Assembly (NCBI GenBank): GCA_904393845.1
Contig: CAJFNB010000016.1
Span: forward strand, 1 to 28,816
Direction: 5' to 3'
From: Alloclostridium intestinigallinarum
GTDB lineage: Bacteria > Bacillota > Clostridia > Christensenellales > UBA3700
Length of the DNA stretch: 28,816 nucleotides
Shown: positions 6,744 through 14,019 of the stretch, one piece after another
Layout of the letters: the number at the start of each line of letters is the position of its first letter
Position numbering within the stretch: position 1 is the first letter of the stretch
Program-made: the position numbers and the translations under genes
The notes under the pieces: generated by a model
Database searches by the model: none
What the model saw: only the letters and a program-made list of their open reading frames with translations
What the model was told of the DNA's origin: nothing

Positions 6744-7226
6744 ATGGTGGTTATATTATAAACAAAACGAAGGCGAAAATTTTATCGCTCCGAATGTCAC
6801 GGTTATACAATATTGTCCTAAAGCACTTAATGTGATCGTTAATTTATTTAAAAAGGACAATGTCATTCTAAACGATATCGGTGCAAAATTTTCGTTTGTA
6901 TTTTATTTTTATCAAAAGGCAACTTCAAAATATATTATGCCAAAGATAATGTAACCGGTGAAATAGTTTTTCATAGCGTAGTGTATGGTAAAAGTTTTAA
7001 ATTTAGATTTATGCGTAAGGATGATTATCAAATAGCACATTGCTTTACACGGGAAACACATAGAGGAAAAAATATATATCCATATGTGTTAAAGTATATT
7101 ACTAAAAAAGAAAAAGGCAATGCCGTCATGTTTATAAAAGATGGCAACAAGGCTTCCGAACACGGGGTGGTAAAGGCCGGATTTGCAAAATATGCGGGGG
7201 GGGGAAAATTCGAAGGAATTTTTTAA
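6744..7226 (+). pseudogene. frameshifted GNAT-like acyltransferase gene
   Basis: A strong ribosome binding site (GAAAGGAGGGA) precedes ATG 6744, but that frame stops after five codons (MVVIL). The sensible reading continues in the next frame (YYKQNEGENFIAPNVTVIQY to about LNDIGAKFSFVFY). It then needs a second shift in the T-rich stretch near 6895-6915 to give LSKGNFKIYYAKDN, GEIVFHSVVYGKSF, CFTRETHRGKNIYPYVLKYI and KASEHGVVKAGFAKY. The THRGKNIYPYVL and GVVKAGF parts match the acetyl-CoA motif and C-terminal motif of GNAT enzymes found in polysaccharide loci. The frame ends at 7224-7226 just after a run of nine G (7196-7204). With eight G it would instead run to 7321-7323. Two or three shifts make an intact product unlikely, so the gene is decaying, or possibly damaged by assembly error. 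Confidence 0.75.
7196..7204 (+). repeat. homopolymer of nine G inside the GNAT pseudogene
   Basis: The nine G bases follow the codons for FAKYA near the 3' end of the broken acyltransferase gene. Losing one G moves the stop from 7226 to 7323 (adds an Asn-Ser-Lys-Glu-Phe-Phe tail and 30-odd more residues). G tracts of this length are slippage-prone and unusual in this AT-rich section. Confidence 0.85.
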
Positions 7227-7319
7227 AAATATACTATATGTCGAAACAATAAAATTTTTTACGTCAGAAGAATTAGTTGTTAAAAGAAAGGCCGATCAAA
7301 TATTTCGCAATAACAAAAT

Positions 7320-7348
7320 TTGACAAACACAATTATATAGTATATAAT
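7320..7348 (+). promoter_or_regulatory. perfect consensus sigma-A promoter inside the polysaccharide locus
   Basis: TTGACA (7320-7325), exactly 17 bases, TATAAT (7343-7348): no mismatch to the consensus. Transcription should begin near 7355, only about 12 bases before the proposed ATG (7367) of the GT4 gene, which lacks an obvious ribosome binding site. It could drive the second half of the locus independently. Confidence 0.75.
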
Positions 7349-7366
7349 AATCAAAAGCGCAAAGTT

Positions 7367-8437
7367 ATGGTTATATTACACATCGCAAATATCGGAGATA
7401 ACTTGGCGAACGGCGTTCATGTTGCCGTTCCCAGGCATGTTCAGGCTCAAGCTAATCTTGCGCAGGTATTGCTTGTAAATATTCGCAATATCAATGTGGC
7501 GGGCGATATGCAATGTGAATATAAAGGCGCGGAAAGTTTTCCGGATTATCTGCCCGAGCCGTTTAATAAGCCGGATATAGCGATATTCCATGAAGTAAAT
7601 TATATTGAATATATAAAATTATACAAACAGCTTTTAAAACGGAACATTCCGTACATAATTGTTCCTCACGGTGAAATAACGCAAGCAGCATTAAATAGAA
7701 AGTGGTTGAAAAAAAAGATTGCCTATACGCTTTGGTTTAACCGTTTTATAAAAAAGGCAGCCGCGGTGCAATGCCTTTCCGAAAACGAGGCGAAGGAAAG
7801 CGTAATTGCAGAGAGCAAAATTATAGTACCCAACGGCATGGAGCTTCATGAACAAAAACCCGTCCATTTTGATAGGAAAGGTATGAAGCTTGTATATATC
7901 GGAAGACTCGATCCTATACATAAAGGGCTTGATTTAATGATAAAAGCAGTAGGTGAAATTGCCGGATATATGCGTGAAAATGACATATCGTTGAATATAT
8001 ATGGTCCTGATATAAACGGCAGACTTGCTATTATAAATGGATATATTGAAGAAGAAAACGTCGGGGACATAGTGCACACCCATCCCCCCGTCTTTGGAGA
8101 AGAAAAGGCGCGGGTTATTAATGAAGGCGACCTATTTATACAAACTTCGAGATTCGAAGGCTTGCCAATGGGTATTTTGGAGGCGCTGTCTTATGGAATG
8201 CCTGTTATTGTAACGGAAGGCACTAGGTTAATGGAGCAGGTAACGGAAAATAATTGCGGATATGCCGCGGGAGATTGCGTAGAAAGTATTGCCGATGCAA
8301 TAAAACAGGCTTTTGTCACAAAAGATAAATGGAAGGAACTCGGAATTGCCGCCAGGGCATTTATTAAAGAGCATTATCAGTGGAGCAAAATCGGAAAGCA
8401 ATCTGTGAGGCAATATGAGGGGTTGATCAATGAATAA
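7367..8437 (+). CDS. GT4-family (GT-B fold) glycosyltransferase
   Basis: A 356-residue retaining glycosyltransferase. The N-terminal acceptor domain starts MVILHIANIGDNLANGVHVA. The C-terminal donor domain is marked by VYIGRLDPIHKGLDLMI (from 176), IYGPDINGR, and the E-x7-E motif SRFEGLPMGILEAL (E264 and E272), which grips the nucleotide sugar. Start choice: the ATG at 7367 gives the usual family beginning. The frame is open back to a TTG at 7277, but that 30-residue extension is not family-like and overlaps the promoter. There is no clear ribosome binding site and the predicted leader is about 12 nt, so initiation may be leaderless-like. The end overlaps the next GT2 gene by eight bases. The sugar transferred cannot be read from the sequence. 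Confidence 0.88.
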   Translation: MVILHIANIGDNLANGVHVAVPRHVQAQANLAQVLLVNIRNINVAGDMQCEYKGAESFPDYLPEPFNKPDIAIFHEVNYIEYIKLYKQLLKRNIPYIIVPHGEITQAALNRKWLKKKIAYTLWFNRFIKKAAAVQCLSENEAKESVIAESKIIVPNGMELHEQKPVHFDRKGMKLVYIGRLDPIHKGLDLMIKAVGEIAGYMRENDISLNIYGPDINGRLAIINGYIEEENVGDIVHTHPPVFGEEKARVINEGDLFIQTSRFEGLPMGILEALSYGMPVIVTEGTRLMEQVTENNCGYAAGDCVESIADAIKQAFVTKDKWKELGIAARAFIKEHYQWSKIGKQSVRQYEGLINE

Positions 8438-9422
8438 GTATAGCATTATAGTACCGGTATATAATGTCGAAAAGTATATTCGGGAGTGTTTGGATTCCAT
8501 TAAAAATCAGACTTACGGAGAATTCGAAGCAATATTAGTAGATGATGGTACTCCCGATAACAGCGGTAAAATATGTGATGAGTATGCCGCAAGCGATGGA
8601 CGTTTTAAGGTTATCCATAAACAAAACGGCGGACTTATTTCCGCATGGAAAGAAGGACTTTGGCATGCAGAAAATGATCTCATAGTATTCGTTGACAGTG
8701 ATGATACAATTAAAACCGATACTTTGGCAATACTTGAAGAAAAAGCCGATTATTCCAAGGCGGATCTTATTCAGTTCGATGCTATGACAGGAAAAGATAC
8801 ACTAAATGTCGAATATAAGAACATAACGGATTTATTGCCGGTTCTTTTATATTACAAAGGGTATTCAAAGATTGTAAAAAACAGTAGGTGTGGGAAAGTT
8901 TTTAAGAAGGGAAAATTACTGCCGTTATTAAATGATATAGATAACCGCGTGGAAATAGGCGAAGATAGGCTTACGACATTTTGTTATCTGTTGAACATAG
9001 ACACGGTTGGATTTATTGATTTTGGAGGGTATAATTATCGTCAGCATGCAAACTCAATGACTCATAGTTATAATGAAAATTTTTATGAAAAAACAAGCGT
9101 TTTGTTTGACTCGCTGAAAATTGTGATAGATAAATACGCAAAAGGTTACGATTATACAGATCAGCTTTGCAAAGAAAAGGTTATTTATGCGATAAATATT
9201 ATGGCAAATGCGTTTCTTGCGAAAGACAAAAAGATAAGACGCCATGTTTTCGGGCAGGTGTTATCAGATGCCGAAATGACGCGCGGATTTCGGATTATAG
9301 ATATGGATGATTTGAGCTTTTATCAAAAAAAAATGGCGTCGGCATTAAAAGACGGCAGTTATTTTCGGATTGCATTTTGGCAGTGTATTAGGAAAATAAA
9401 AAGAGTCGTCAAAGGAGTATAG
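8430..9422 (+). CDS. GT2-family glycosyltransferase
   Basis: A 330-residue GT-A family 2 transferase. Its start is YSIIVPVYNVEKYIRECLDS, followed by ILVDDGTPDN (DDG, 38-40), GLISAWKEGL and the metal-binding VFVDSDDTI (DSDD, 89-92). The C-terminal half has EIGEDRLTTFCYL and NYRQHANSMTHSY, acceptor-side motifs shared with the GT2 at 10650. The two are clearly paralogous in layout and flank the wzy gene. A GAGGGG site precedes the ATG, which overlaps the GT4 stop by eight bases. Nine consecutive A (9325-9333) lie in frame near the 3' end. It ends in TAG. Donor and linkage are unknown. Confidence 0.9.
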   Translation: MNKYSIIVPVYNVEKYIRECLDSIKNQTYGEFEAILVDDGTPDNSGKICDEYAASDGRFKVIHKQNGGLISAWKEGLWHAENDLIVFVDSDDTIKTDTLAILEEKADYSKADLIQFDAMTGKDTLNVEYKNITDLLPVLLYYKGYSKIVKNSRCGKVFKKGKLLPLLNDIDNRVEIGEDRLTTFCYLLNIDTVGFIDFGGYNYRQHANSMTHSYNENFYEKTSVLFDSLKIVIDKYAKGYDYTDQLCKEKVIYAINIMANAFLAKDKKIRRHVFGQVLSDAEMTRGFRIIDMDDLSFYQKKMASALKDGSYFRIAFWQCIRKIKRVVKGV

Positions 9423-9426
9423 CCGA

Positions 9427-10653
9427 ATGGATGCAGGAGCAAGATTGTTGCGACATGACTTGAAATTGATAAGCAGGCGCAAACTTTCGTTTAGCGGCTG
9501 GCTTTTGGCGCTCAGTTTTTTTGTTATACCATTCGACGCGTATCTTGGAAGTCAAAACTTATCATTTATAACGATAGGTATCTTGCTGTTGTTCATGCTG
9601 TCAAGGGTTATAGAGTGTTCCGTGAAGGGGATAGCTATAAAGTTCAGATTCAATATTGTAACCGCTTATCTTGCATACAATGTTTTCAGCGCTCTATATG
9701 GCGCGTTGAAAGTAGGTGCGACATACAATAATCTATTGTTTTTTTCGATGGTGTGTTTTTTCGTGGTGTTCGTATGTTGGCCGGTGTCAGCAAGAGAATT
9801 ACAATGTATAGCTTCGGTTTCTGTTGTCCAAATGGTGGTATTTATTGCTATTTGCTTTAGATACGTTTCGATTGCCGATGGAAGCATATATATGGGGATA
9901 CGTGATATAGTAGATCCAAATTATCTCGTAACAAACAGTTTGCTGATGATTGCGTTCTTTCTTTATAAATTTCAGCAGACAAAAAGGACTTCAGTCGTAT
10001 ATACGCTGATTCAGGCATGTATTTTATTTCTTTATATTGTATGCATAGCGTTTATCGGTAGCAGAGGAGGTTTGGTGACGGCGTGTGCCGTTATAGTTGT
10101 GTATTTATTATTGCAGACACGCAAGCCGTTGCGTGCCGTATTGTTTCTGGCTGTTATCGGAATAATAGGTCTCATTCTGTTTTTTAATCTTTTGCCTTCA
10201 TATATTACGGAAAGATTTACTTTACAGCATATCTTGCAGGACGGAGGCAGTGGCAGATTAACCATATGGAGTAATTATCTTTCCTATTATGCAGAACAAA
10301 ATTTGGATTTTTGGTTATTCGGAGCTGGCAGAGATGTTCCACCCACTCAAATTTATCTTCCTGAGTTTGGCGTAGTGTATTATTCGCACAACTTGTTTAT
10401 CAAAGCTCTTATTGAAGGCGGTATTGTGGGGTTGACACTGCTTGTCGGTTCAATTGTGTATTTATTAAAAAAAGGGATTGCAAATAAAAATGGTATATTT
10501 GTAGCTACGCTCATAGCGTTTGTTGTCGGAGCGATTTTTTTGGATCTGGATAACATGAGGATTTTTTATCTGATACTGGCTTATGGAGTGAGCATAAATA
10601 AACGTATAATGAGTGTTTGGAAAGGCAATATATTGCTCCGGAGGGAGAGATGA
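9427..10653 (+). CDS. wzy: Wzy-type O-antigen/polysaccharide polymerase
   Basis: A 408-residue integral membrane protein with about ten hydrophobic segments. It has the Wzy_C / O-antigen ligase-like region: FIGSRGGLVTACAVI (Arg at 213) just before a membrane span, then GGSGRLTIWSNYL (from 273), then the large periplasm-facing loop with WLFGAGRDV and YYSHNLFIKALIEGG (His at 321). Those Arg and His residues match positions typical of polymerases that join lipid-linked repeat units block-wise outside the membrane. In a Wzx/Wzy locus with only one such gene, polymerase is more likely than ligase. AAAGGAG precedes the ATG, four bases after the previous stop, and its TGA interlocks with the next start (ATGA). 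As usual for Wzy, little of the sequence outside these motifs is recognisable. Confidence 0.85.
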   Translation: MDAGARLLRHDLKLISRRKLSFSGWLLALSFFVIPFDAYLGSQNLSFITIGILLLFMLSRVIECSVKGIAIKFRFNIVTAYLAYNVFSALYGALKVGATYNNLLFFSMVCFFVVFVCWPVSARELQCIASVSVVQMVVFIAICFRYVSIADGSIYMGIRDIVDPNYLVTNSLLMIAFFLYKFQQTKRTSVVYTLIQACILFLYIVCIAFIGSRGGLVTACAVIVVYLLLQTRKPLRAVLFLAVIGIIGLILFFNLLPSYITERFTLQHILQDGGSGRLTIWSNYLSYYAEQNLDFWLFGAGRDVPPTQIYLPEFGVVYYSHNLFIKALIEGGIVGLTLLVGSIVYLLKKGIANKNGIFVATLIAFVVGAIFLDLDNMRIFYLILAYGVSINKRIMSVWKGNILLRRER

Positions 10654-11645
10654 AACTGAGCGTAATCGTGCCTGTTTATAATGCGGAAAAGTATTTGCGG
10701 CAGTGTTTGGATTCTTTGGTGAATCAAACATTCAGTAATATGGAAATAATTCTTGTCAATGACGGCAGTAATGACGGCAGCGGCGTGATATGCGAAGAAT
10801 ATTGTAAAAAGTATAATAACGTCAAATATATAGATAAGCGAAACGAAGGCGTAATGGCGGCATGGATTGACGGGGTCAAAATAAGTGAAGGGGAATATAT
10901 CGGGTTTGTGGATGCGGACGATTATTGCGAAACAGACAGATTCGAACAGTTTATAAACAGCGCCGAAAAAACACAGGCGGATATAGTTATCGCCGGGCAC
11001 AGGACAATTGATTCAAACGGAAATATTTCCAATGCAGTACGCAGAGGGAGTATAAGCCCGGGTGTTTATGAAGGCGAAGATTTGGAGTATATAAAAAATA
11101 CGTATTTTAAAGAATCTTATTTTAGCGCTCTGCGTTGGGAAAAAATCACAAAAAACGAATTAATCAGAAGGAATATTTCAAGTTTCAACACCGAAATAGC
11201 GCTCGGCGATGATATAGTTTTTACATTGGCAACTTTATTGGATGCAAAAAAATTGAGCGTCATAGAAAACAATGGTTATTATTATCGGTATAACGGCAAT
11301 TCAATAACGCATAGTTTCTCTGAAAAAAGAATAGACGAGCTGTGTTATTTGTGTGAGAACATAAACCACATATGTAAATCAAAAGGCTATGACGCTTATA
11401 AAGACTTAGAATTTAAAAGGCAGTTATCAGTTACGACGACAATGCTTATCAGCAGTAATAAACGATTTTTCGAAAAGAGAAAGCTCTTGCAAAGGCTAAG
11501 GAGAACCGATACTGTAAAAAACATTTTTGCCGATAATAAATATCCTATAATGTCCGTTGCGGAAAAGATGAAACTGTATTTGTTAAAGCACAAGTGCTAT
11601 ATTATGCTCATAATACTTGCACAATTGAAAAAAACAAATAAATGA
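10650..11645 (+). CDS. GT2-family glycosyltransferase, paralogue of the 8430 gene
   Basis: A 331-residue GT-A family 2 transferase: MKLSVIVPVYNAEKYLRQCL, ILVNDGSNDGS (NDG, 37-39), GVMAAWIDGVK and the metal-binding GFVDADDYCE (DADD, 88-91). The distal EIALGDDIVFTLATL and YYYRYNGNSITHSFSEKRID match the same regions of the GT2 at 8430, so the pair probably arose from one ancestor and may add related sugars or use similar acceptors. I chose ATG 10650, which overlaps the wzy TGA (ATGA) behind GGAGGGAG, over an in-frame ATG at 10617 inside wzy. It is the last intact gene before the wzx remnant and the strong promoter at 11838. Confidence 0.9.
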   Translation: MKLSVIVPVYNAEKYLRQCLDSLVNQTFSNMEIILVNDGSNDGSGVICEEYCKKYNNVKYIDKRNEGVMAAWIDGVKISEGEYIGFVDADDYCETDRFEQFINSAEKTQADIVIAGHRTIDSNGNISNAVRRGSISPGVYEGEDLEYIKNTYFKESYFSALRWEKITKNELIRRNISSFNTEIALGDDIVFTLATLLDAKKLSVIENNGYYYRYNGNSITHSFSEKRIDELCYLCENINHICKSKGYDAYKDLEFKRQLSVTTTMLISSNKRFFEKRKLLQRLRRTDTVKNIFADNKYPIMSVAEKMKLYLLKHKCYIMLIILAQLKKTNK

Positions 11646-11660
11646 GAGTGCTCGAAAATA

Positions 11661-11891
11661 ATGTCTGTAAACAATACCAAATCCAGAGTGAAGAATTCTT
11701 TCCGAAACACCATGTTCGGGTTTTTGGGACTACTATTATATCAGGTATTTAATTTTGCTACCCGTTCCGTATTTATTCGTTTACTTGGAGTCGAATACAA
11801 AGTCAATGGTTTGCGAAAATTTAATACATATAGGATATGGACAGAAAAGTATCAGTATGATATAATATATACAATACCTACACTATATTAG
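11661..11891 (+). pseudogene. truncated wzx flippase remnant
   Basis: The first 50 or so codons encode a typical start of a polysaccharide flippase: NSFRNTMFGFLGLLLYQVFN, then ATRSVFIRLLGVEY and VNGL, up to about 11815. Flippases of this branch usually continue with G-L-F-x-N-I-L and a dozen membrane spans over 470 or more residues. Here similarity is lost after VNGL and the frame runs into unrelated AT-rich sequence, stopping at 11889-11891. The truncation point sits just before the promoter at 11838. A complete flippase of a different subtype lies at 14020, so this looks like the old gene cut off when the segment downstream was exchanged. Confidence 0.7.
11838..11866 (+). promoter_or_regulatory. 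internal promoter with extended -10 before the WbsX gene
   Basis: TGGACA (11838-11843), 17 bases, TATAAT (11861-11866), with TGA immediately before the -10 (extended -10). It lies at the end of the wzx remnant, about 70 bases before the WbsX start codon. Confidence 0.65.
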
Positions 11892-11934
11892 TTAGTGAAG
11901 AGTAGTAAGCTTGGGTATCACCAGGAGATAAAAT

Positions 11935-13020
11935 ATGAAGATAATAGCATTTAATTTGCCGCAATTCCATGAGATCCCCGAAAACAATGAATGGTGGGGA
12001 AAAGGATTTACAGAGTGGACGAATATTAAAGCGGACAATAAATACAGCGAAGGAATAAAGCCGCTGGATGGAAATTATTATAATTTTTTGGATAAGTCCA
12101 CGATGCAATGGCAGACTGATTTATGTAAGAAATATGGGGTTTACGGCATGTGCTATTACCATTATTATTTTAATGGAAGATTATTGCTTGAAAAACCGGC
12201 AGAAAATTTATTGGAATGGAAAGATATTGATCAGAAATTCTGCTTTTGCTGGGCGAATCATACATGGTATCGCAGTTGGAATGGCACGAAAGAAGTTTTA
12301 TTGGAACAAACATACGGAAAAGAAGAAGAATGGGGTAGACACTTTGAATACCTTAAACCATTTTTTGAAGATGACAGGTATATCAAAATCGATGATAAAC
12401 CTGTATTTATGATTTTTAATACTAGGGTTGAATGTTTGGAACAAATGATGTCGTATTTCGATGATGCTTGCAAAAAAGCCGGGTTTGCGGGGATATTTTA
12501 TATTCAGTCGATATCAAATCAATGCTATTTGGAAAAAGTTCCCGAAAATGCAGACGCGATATTAACTAGAGAACCGGATTATTCTTATAACAAATACGTG
12601 AAAAAATTAAATAAGACTCCGTTGGGATTCATTGTAAGATGTATTAGATACGTTAACCGTAAGATATTTCACATCAAGAGAATTAATTTGCGAAAATTCG
12701 ATGGAAATAAACTTATGCGCTTCGCTACAGAAAACTTAAAGAAGGCTCCTACAGACAGACCATATTTTAGATGCGCGTGGTCTATGTGGGATAATACTTA
12801 TCGCCATAAGTGGAGGGGATATAAAATATCAAGGCCGTCAAAAGAAGTATTTGAAGATTATCTGCGTGCTTTGAAGGAAGAATGTGAAAAAAGAAACGAG
12901 GAGTACATATTCTTCAATGCATGGAACGAATGGGCGGAGGGAATGATACTCGAACCCGAGGAAAAATACGGCTACTATTTTTTGGAAAGCATTAAGAAAG
13001 TCGTTATTGATGAAAAATAA
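11935..13020 (+). CDS. WbsX-type glycosyltransferase/GH99-like protein
   Basis: A 361-residue protein of the WbsX family (glycoside hydrolase 99-like fold), common in O-antigen and capsule loci and thought to act as a glycosyltransferase or glycan-processing enzyme. Characteristic segments are IAFNLPQFHEIPENNEWWGK with GFTEWTN (about 5-30), YGVYGMCYYHYYFNGR, FCFCWANHTWYRSWNG, and at the C-terminus FFNAWNEWAEGMILEPEEKYG, the most conserved stretch, whose Glu residues are likely catalytic. It has no membrane span or signal peptide. A CAGGAGA site precedes the ATG. It begins the second, independently promoted segment of the locus, after the wzx remnant. The exact reaction of WbsX proteins is poorly defined, so I give the family only. 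Confidence 0.9.
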   Translation: MKIIAFNLPQFHEIPENNEWWGKGFTEWTNIKADNKYSEGIKPLDGNYYNFLDKSTMQWQTDLCKKYGVYGMCYYHYYFNGRLLLEKPAENLLEWKDIDQKFCFCWANHTWYRSWNGTKEVLLEQTYGKEEEWGRHFEYLKPFFEDDRYIKIDDKPVFMIFNTRVECLEQMMSYFDDACKKAGFAGIFYIQSISNQCYLEKVPENADAILTREPDYSYNKYVKKLNKTPLGFIVRCIRYVNRKIFHIKRINLRKFDGNKLMRFATENLKKAPTDRPYFRCAWSMWDNTYRHKWRGYKISRPSKEVFEDYLRALKEECEKRNEEYIFFNAWNEWAEGMILEPEEKYGYYFLESIKKVVIDEK

Positions 13021-13034
13021 AGTACTTGACATAA

Positions 13035-13069
13035 AGTGATTGGTTATTTGTTTACAAATATTGATCACT
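13035..13069. repeat. imperfect 35-base dyad between WbsX and the next glycosyltransferase
   Basis: AGTGAT (13035-13040) pairs with ATCACT (13064-13069). Inside, ATTTGT (13046-13051) pairs with ACAAAT (13054-13059) across a TT loop. There is no T-tract, so it is not a standard terminator. A TTGACA lies at 13026-13031, but no good -10 is found 16-18 bases on. It could be an RNA processing or stabilising hairpin, or an operator. Confidence 0.45.
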
Positions 13070-13101
13070 ACAAAATACAGATAAGATTTGGGTAAATAGT
13101 G

Positions 13102-14010
13102 ATGCAAATAGACGGAAGACAAGTATCGGTAATGGCACAAATAATAACATACAATCCGGATATGGATATATTGCGTGAAAATGTTAGATCCATAATTTCA
13201 CAAGTAGATGCCTTATTGATATATGATAACGGCTCAGCCAACATAAAAGCCGTTGTTGAAGGTTTGCAAGATTATAATTGTGTTTGGATAAAAAATACTG
13301 TCAATATGGGAATAGGTGAAGCGCTCTATGATGGAATAAATTACGCTTATAAACAAGGATATAAATATATTTATACCCTTGATGATGACACGGTGTCTAA
13401 TTATGATGTTGTAAAACTTGTCGTATCCGAATTAGAAAAAGACGATTCGTTGGCTATTATAGCAGCAGGTACGCAATTGCGGCTGGATGAAGATTTTTCA
13501 AAAAATAGCTATGAGAGCAAAATTGATTACGTGACGAAAGAAAGAGGTGTGATGACGGCAGGGAGCTGTGCACGCGTTGAATATATTTTGAATGAGGGCA
13601 ACTATAAAAAGGAATGGTTTATTGATTGGATAGATTGGGAAATGTGCAATAGATTGATTAAGAGAGGTTATAAGGTGGCGTTACATAGGGGTGCCGCTCA
13701 AAGACATGCCGAGGGAAATAAATTGGAAAAGAAATTCTTTGGCAAGAACGTTATATCACAAGATTACCCTGCATTCAGGCTGTATTATCGTAGCCGTAAT
13801 CTTGTTTTGTTAAGAGCATTAAATATGGATGATGAATATTATCGAAAAAGAGCTTTCAAATCAGATTTTTCTTATCGGATAAAATGCATTCTCGCTATTG
13901 AAAGGGATAAGATTAAAAAGCTAACGGCAATCTTAAGAGGTATAATTAACGGTAAAAAGATGTTGCGAACAGGGAAAACGATTCCGTATAGTAAAAAATT
14001 TCCCTACTGA
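13102..14010 (+). CDS. GT2-family glycosyltransferase, rhamnosyltransferase-like
   Basis: A 302-residue GT2 protein of the branch with a split start strand and a TLDDD metal site, often called rhamnosyltransferase-like: VSVMAQIITYNPDMDILREN, LLIYDNGSAN (about 38-47), NTVNMGIGEALYDGINYAY, and YTLDDDTVSNYDVV (DDD 94-96). WFIDWIDWEMCNRL with HRGAAQRH supplies the base-like Asp/His region. Its presence beside rmlCDBA makes L-rhamnose a reasonable donor, but that is inference. The start is uncertain: ATG 13102 (or GTG 13099) keeps the first beta strand but has only a weak ribosome binding site. ATG 13129 would cut that strand. It ends ten bases before the flippase. Confidence 0.88.
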   Translation: MQIDGRQVSVMAQIITYNPDMDILRENVRSIISQVDALLIYDNGSANIKAVVEGLQDYNCVWIKNTVNMGIGEALYDGINYAYKQGYKYIYTLDDDTVSNYDVVKLVVSELEKDDSLAIIAAGTQLRLDEDFSKNSYESKIDYVTKERGVMTAGSCARVEYILNEGNYKKEWFIDWIDWEMCNRLIKRGYKVALHRGAAQRHAEGNKLEKKFFGKNVISQDYPAFRLYYRSRNLVLLRALNMDDEYYRKRAFKSDFSYRIKCILAIERDKIKKLTAILRGIINGKKMLRTGKTIPYSKKFPY

Positions 14011-14019
14011 GGTGATTAA

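Noticed and set aside
13026..13101. Promoter from TTGACA at 13026
   Set aside because: No acceptable -10 lies 16-18 bases downstream, so only the hairpin is recorded.
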